64,000 nucleotides of DNA, taken from the NCBI GenBank assembly GCA_963792075.1, contig CAWBUW010000007.1:434001-498000 (forward strand). The letters run 5' to 3'. The notes below the pieces were generated by a model. The model saw only the letters and a program-made list of their open reading frames with translations. It was not told the origin of the DNA and did not search any database. The number at the start of each line of letters is the position of its first letter. Position 1 is the first letter of the stretch. Position numbers and translations under genes: made by a program. Source of the stretch: CAWBUW01 sp963792075. GTDB taxonomy: Bacteria > Chloroflexota > Anaerolineae > Anaerolineales > UBA4823. Positions 60,935 through 64,000 of this stretch are shown here, piece by piece.

Positions 60935-61750
60935 TTAGTTTCTTTCCAGAGATGGCTTTGCGATGACAATTAAACCATCCGCAAAAAAAGGTGCCTTATG
61001 AAGCAACAAACCGTAAAGTAAAGCACGCATGTTTGCTTTGATCCACCCAAGCGGATTGTGTTTGTGAGGCTGTCTCGGTGAATTTTTGGGCGTTAATTGA
61101 GCATTTGCCTCTGGTTGGGCAAGAACTATTTTAGCGGGTTGTGGAAGGTATTTTCCAACCAAAGGACGCGTGAAATCGTACTGGCTGTACAAGGCGCAGT
61201 GAGTTATCTGAAAATCAAATTTCTGAAGTAAGTTTTGAAGAGTTGCTAAAGAAAACCAATAGTTGTGGTCGGGGTGAACTTGTTCTTGCCCCCCAAAAAC
61301 CTGTAATAGGTTAGATAAGCTGGTGGCATTAGGGGTTGTTATAAGCAGCTCGGTATGGGATTGAAAAAAAGGGCGAATACTGGTAAGGAACTTGCCCGGA
61401 CTGTCTAAATGTTCGATTACTTCAGTTAACAATATTAGATCGAAAGGTTCGGTAAGAAATGGATGCACTGCGCTTAAATCTTCTAAGTCAGAGGTAAAAA
61501 TATTTTGCCAGCCATGGGAACGCATCCAATTAATACCTTCATCATCTATATCGATTCCCCAAAGACTCGTGCACACTGCGTTTAATCGTTCATGTAAGAA
61601 TTCCCCGCGTTCCAGTTTCGCTTGTGATAAGCCCTGGTCCGCACAACCCAAGTGAAGCACACGCTTGTGGGTAGCATAATGAATTACGAAATCTTGCCGG
61701 CCAATATAAATTTGTGGTCGAGTAGGTAGCTTAAAGAAGTGGGAATTCAT
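60935..61750 (-). CDS. Class I SAM-dependent methyltransferase
   Basis: The 271-residue enzyme has 'KRVLHLGCADQGLSQAK' (SAM motif, about 29-45) and 'PFDLILLTEVIEHLDSPGKFLTSIRPFFQSHTELLITTPNATSL', a pattern common in glycan-linked methyltransferases. It overlaps the upstream GT4 gene by four bases. It probably modifies a sugar in the polymer or its lipid-linked precursor (inference from context). Confidence 0.87.
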   Translation of the reverse strand: MNSHFFKLPTRPQIYIGRQDFVIHYATHKRVLHLGCADQGLSQAKLERGEFLHERLNAVCTSLWGIDIDDEGINWMRSHGWQNIFTSDLEDLSAVHPFLTEPFDLILLTEVIEHLDSPGKFLTSIRPFFQSHTELLITTPNATSLSNLLQVFGGQEQVHPDHNYWFSLATLQNLLQKFDFQITHCALYSQYDFTRPLVGKYLPQPAKIVLAQPEANAQLTPKNSPRQPHKHNPLGWIKANMRALLYGLLLHKAPFFADGLIVIAKPSLERN

Positions 61751-62907
61751 AGGATTGATTTGGAACTGACCTGATTATATATTGTGTCAAGTTTTTGCCC
61801 AATTGCCAGGTGACCGAACTCTGAATTGGCATATGCAGAAATTGCCGCGCGATTATATTGGCCAATCTCCTTTATCAAGGAATTGATCTGGATTCTTAAG
61901 TCTACCACATCACCCGCTTTAAATAATTTACCTACAATCGGGGCATCTTTAGCGTTAATGATTTCAGGGATTCCTCCAACCGCGGGTGCGATTACTGGAA
62001 GACCAGTGGCTAGCGCTTCTAATAGAACGACTGGCTGGTTTTCCCATAAACTGCTTATTACGAAGAAATCGGCCTGCTTTAATCGTTCGGCGATGGTGTG
62101 CTTCTCTTGCAACCCTTTGAAACATACCTCATCGCGCACTCCCAGATCTTGGCTTTGCTTTTCAAGCAAAGGTCGTTCAGGTCCGTCACCTATAATTTCC
62201 AGGTAAAAGGTTACCCCTTCACTTTTCATCTGAGCCAGCACTTCAATGAGTAAATGGGTCGCTTTATTTTTATCGAGGCGGCCTACTGTGATTGCTTTTA
62301 ATGAGTGCGGAGTGGCCTGGGTGTGCTGAACATCTGGGTAAAAAATTTCGTTGTTAACGGTGTTAGGTAGCACCTTAAACCGATTGTGAATTCCTTTCGA
62401 TTGCATGTGTACCTGTAAATCGTGAGTGACAGGGAGCAGTAAATCCAGACGGTTGAGAAACCAGCTATAAGTTCTAATTTGCCTACGGGTATAAAGGTTC
62501 CTTGGCCAGGCACTGCTATGCTCGCTAAGGATGGCGGGTGTTTTTTTTATTTGGCGTAAGATATAAGCTAATCCTGCGGTATTGGCAATATTGGCATGAA
62601 TTACACGCGGCGCCCCATACATTTTTGTGGCCATCTCGTACACTTCAAGGGAACCGCGAATTTGTTGAAGCCAGGCTGTTTTGGGTAGGAGCAAATTCCT
62701 GTATGACAAATGATAAATTGTCAGGTTCGAAGAATAGTTTTCTACAGTGATTACATAGTCGCGATTCAGATGTTGATCCAGACCGAGGATGTGCAGTAAA
62801 GATACCTGATGATGTTGCGCAGCGGCCAGAGCATGTTCCAGTATAAAAATGCCATATATTGGAGCCGCGTAGGTGGGAAACCAGTGAGTAAGGAAAAAAA
62901 TGTGCAT
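61747..62907 (-). CDS. GT4-family glycosyltransferase
   Basis: The 386-residue GT-B enzyme starts 'MHIFFLTHWFPTYAAPIYGIFILEHALAAAQHHQVSLLHI'. The N-domain has 'PRVIHANIANTAGLAYILRQIKKTPAILSEHSS' and the C-domain 'KAITVGRLDKNKATHLLIEVLAQMKSEG' plus 'VISSLWENQPVVLLEALATGLPVIAPAVGGIPEII', with the Glu in SLWENQPVVLLEA. It begins right after the flippase stop and overlaps the next gene by four bases. Sugar not known. Confidence 0.92.
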   Translation of the reverse strand: MHIFFLTHWFPTYAAPIYGIFILEHALAAAQHHQVSLLHILGLDQHLNRDYVITVENYSSNLTIYHLSYRNLLLPKTAWLQQIRGSLEVYEMATKMYGAPRVIHANIANTAGLAYILRQIKKTPAILSEHSSAWPRNLYTRRQIRTYSWFLNRLDLLLPVTHDLQVHMQSKGIHNRFKVLPNTVNNEIFYPDVQHTQATPHSLKAITVGRLDKNKATHLLIEVLAQMKSEGVTFYLEIIGDGPERPLLEKQSQDLGVRDEVCFKGLQEKHTIAERLKQADFFVISSLWENQPVVLLEALATGLPVIAPAVGGIPEIINAKDAPIVGKLFKAGDVVDLRIQINSLIKEIGQYNRAAISAYANSEFGHLAIGQKLDTIYNQVSSKSIL

Positions 62908-64000
62908 CTATTTCTTTGTGAGTTTCAGAAGCAAGTTACTAGCTGCTGATGACAGGCGTTGCTGAAGAAGTTGTAAGTCGGAAGGTTTGAGAATCAATAA
63001 ATCTCCTATACTCGTTCCGGTTTCTTTGCGAAACCAAATTACTGAAACAATCGCGCTAGTAATGTAGGCTAGCGATGACGCGAGCGCTGCTCCGCTAATA
63101 CCCAAAGCTGGTATAAGGATAATGTCTCCGATTATAGTGATTACCAGGGTTAGACCAGATGTCTTTGTTGAATATTCTGGCTTCCCGCGGCCACTTAAGT
63201 CTGCAGAAATAATCTTGCTGATCGTCATTCCTAAGATGCCCGGTAATAACCACAGGAATGGAGCGGTAGATGGCTGGAATTCTTGGCCATAGGCCATGAC
63301 GATAATTGTCTTGCCGAGAAATCTGAACAAAATCGCTCCAATAAATATGAGAGAAAACACCTGGCGACATGTACGAGCAGTAAGTTGGCTAGCCACCTTG
63401 TTTTCAAGGGTGGGGATTTTTGGAAATAATGCCCCACTGACAGCGTTTGGAATATACCAAAGCAATTCTGCCATGCTAACCCCAGTAGAATACAAACCTA
63501 CTTGCTCCGATCCAAGATAATAGTTGACAATGTACGAATCCAGGCGATAGTTAAAAAAACTCAGCATGTTCGAAAGATAGCTTTTTGACCCGTAACCTGC
63601 TGTGGCTGTAAAAATCTCCTTGGGTTTTGTAAAACTGATAGAGAGCATGTCTCGCCCTATCCATAGGGCTGCACCTAAAGCAGCCAGGTTGGCAAAGAGC
63701 CAGGCCCCGATGGTTCCACTAAACCCCCACTCCATTCTCCAGGAAAATATTTGAGCAGTTAAATTGACTACCGAGCGAAATAAATCTACTATATTTACAG
63801 CCAGTAGTTGCTGTCTACCTAAGAGAATACTGGTTGTCTGTATGGTTATTAAATAGATAGGAGCGAAAATCAGAATAAGACCGATATAAATAACGCTGAC
63901 ACCTTTTAGTAAGTTGTATTGTAACAAGAACCAATATACCCCCAGAAAAAGAAAGCCTCCACTAATACTGCCTAAAACGCTTATCCAGAGGCCATAACCA
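62908..64000 (-). CDS. Polysaccharide flippase (Wzx/MATE type), N-terminus missing
   Basis: The frame is open to the window edge, so the start lies beyond 64000. About 363 residues are visible with nine or more hydrophobic helices, such as 'VIYIGLILIFAPIYLITIQTTSILLGRQQ', 'GYGSKSYLSNMLSFFNYRLDSYIVNYYLGSEQVGLYSTGVSMAELLWYIPNAVSGALFPK' and 'LWLLPGILGMTISKIISADLSGRGKPEY'. These match lipid-linked oligosaccharide flippases of the polysaccharide biosynthesis family. It would export units built by the GT4 enzymes downstream. A TTG at 63927 is an internal codon, not the start. Confidence 0.88.
   Translation of the reverse strand, partial: GYGLWISVLGSISGGFLFLGVYWFLLQYNLLKGVSVIYIGLILIFAPIYLITIQTTSILLGRQQLLAVNIVDLFRSVVNLTAQIFSWRMEWGFSGTIGAWLFANLAALGAALWIGRDMLSISFTKPKEIFTATAGYGSKSYLSNMLSFFNYRLDSYIVNYYLGSEQVGLYSTGVSMAELLWYIPNAVSGALFPKIPTLENKVASQLTARTCRQVFSLIFIGAILFRFLGKTIIVMAYGQEFQPSTAPFLWLLPGILGMTISKIISADLSGRGKPEYSTKTSGLTLVITIIGDIILIPALGISGAALASSLAYITSAIVSVIWFRKETGTSIGDLLILKPSDLQLLQQRLSSAASNLLLKLTKK

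Noticed and set aside
63855..63927. TTG 63927 as the start of the flippase gene
   Set aside because: The same frame stays open and hydrophobic to the window edge, so the true start lies outside.
1..64000. tRNA, rRNA, tmRNA or replication origin
   Set aside because: I saw no convincing cloverleaf, rRNA stretch, tmRNA ends or DnaA-box cluster; a covariance-model scan would be needed to exclude small RNAs.

Overview
The window looks like a chromosomal contig of a Chloroflexota bacterium, most likely class Anaerolineae. This is an inference from gene content, not a computed placement. It rests on a sugar-binding lipoprotein with a Val-Glu-Lys-rich linker after its lipobox, a nusA-rnpM-infB-rbfA-nrnA-truB-ribF cluster without rimP, an M32 carboxypeptidase, DUF990-type ABC exporters, and many conserved membrane or soluble proteins with no assignable function. 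Gene density is high, with many ATGA overlaps. I see no rRNA, tRNA, CRISPR array or complete insertion sequence.

Layout. 1-2.6 kb (minus): an ABC-type operon (unknown protein, YIP1-like membrane protein, LolD/MacB-type ATPase, secreted protein cut by the window edge). 2.8-7.6 kb (plus): a diguanylate cyclase, a VIT-family transporter, a DUF1349 protein, an EamA transporter and a CBS-ACT protein. 7.7-10.4 kb: an MFS transporter with a PII-like DarA protein, divergent from a membrane protein plus its likely repressor. 10.4-13.7 kb: zwf, a truncated pgl remnant, and a two-gene unit whose first product has an HExxH motif and an LQRxxGNRAV leader. 13.8-18 kb (minus): carboxypeptidase and a three-gene ABC exporter. 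18-25.6 kb (plus): a ROK regulator, sugar ABC importer, GH66 (frameshifted) and GH15 enzymes, which together look like a dextran or isomalto-oligosaccharide utilisation locus. 25.7-27.5 kb: divergent arsR and arsM.

27.6-33.8 kb (minus): hutH, an ABC exporter pair, and an octaheme HAO-family cytochrome c with a polytopic membrane partner. 34-40 kb (plus): a MacAB-like efflux operon running into an OmpR-type two-component system. 40.5-48.1 kb (plus): the transcription/translation housekeeping cluster. 48.1-53.8 kb (minus): a run of a eukaryote-like tandem phosphofructokinase, a DUF4380 protein, an S41 protease, SmpB and an unknown protein. 54.1-55.5 kb: an HD-domain protein. 55.5-64 kb (minus): a glycan assembly cluster with five GT4 glycosyltransferases (one frameshifted), two methyltransferases and a flippase cut by the window edge.

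The most unusual features are: (1) many long, nearly perfect hairpins of mostly unrelated sequence sitting exactly at gene borders; (2) a small family of terminal-inverted-repeat elements around 20.9-27.6 kb; (3) the HExxH protein with a leader like that of contractile-injection cargo, placed where pgl has decayed; (4) the HAO-like cytochrome with an uncharacterised membrane partner; (5) the eukaryote-like tandem PFK. Two genes carry single-base frameshifts, each in a short homopolymer, so assembly error must be excluded before calling them pseudogenes.
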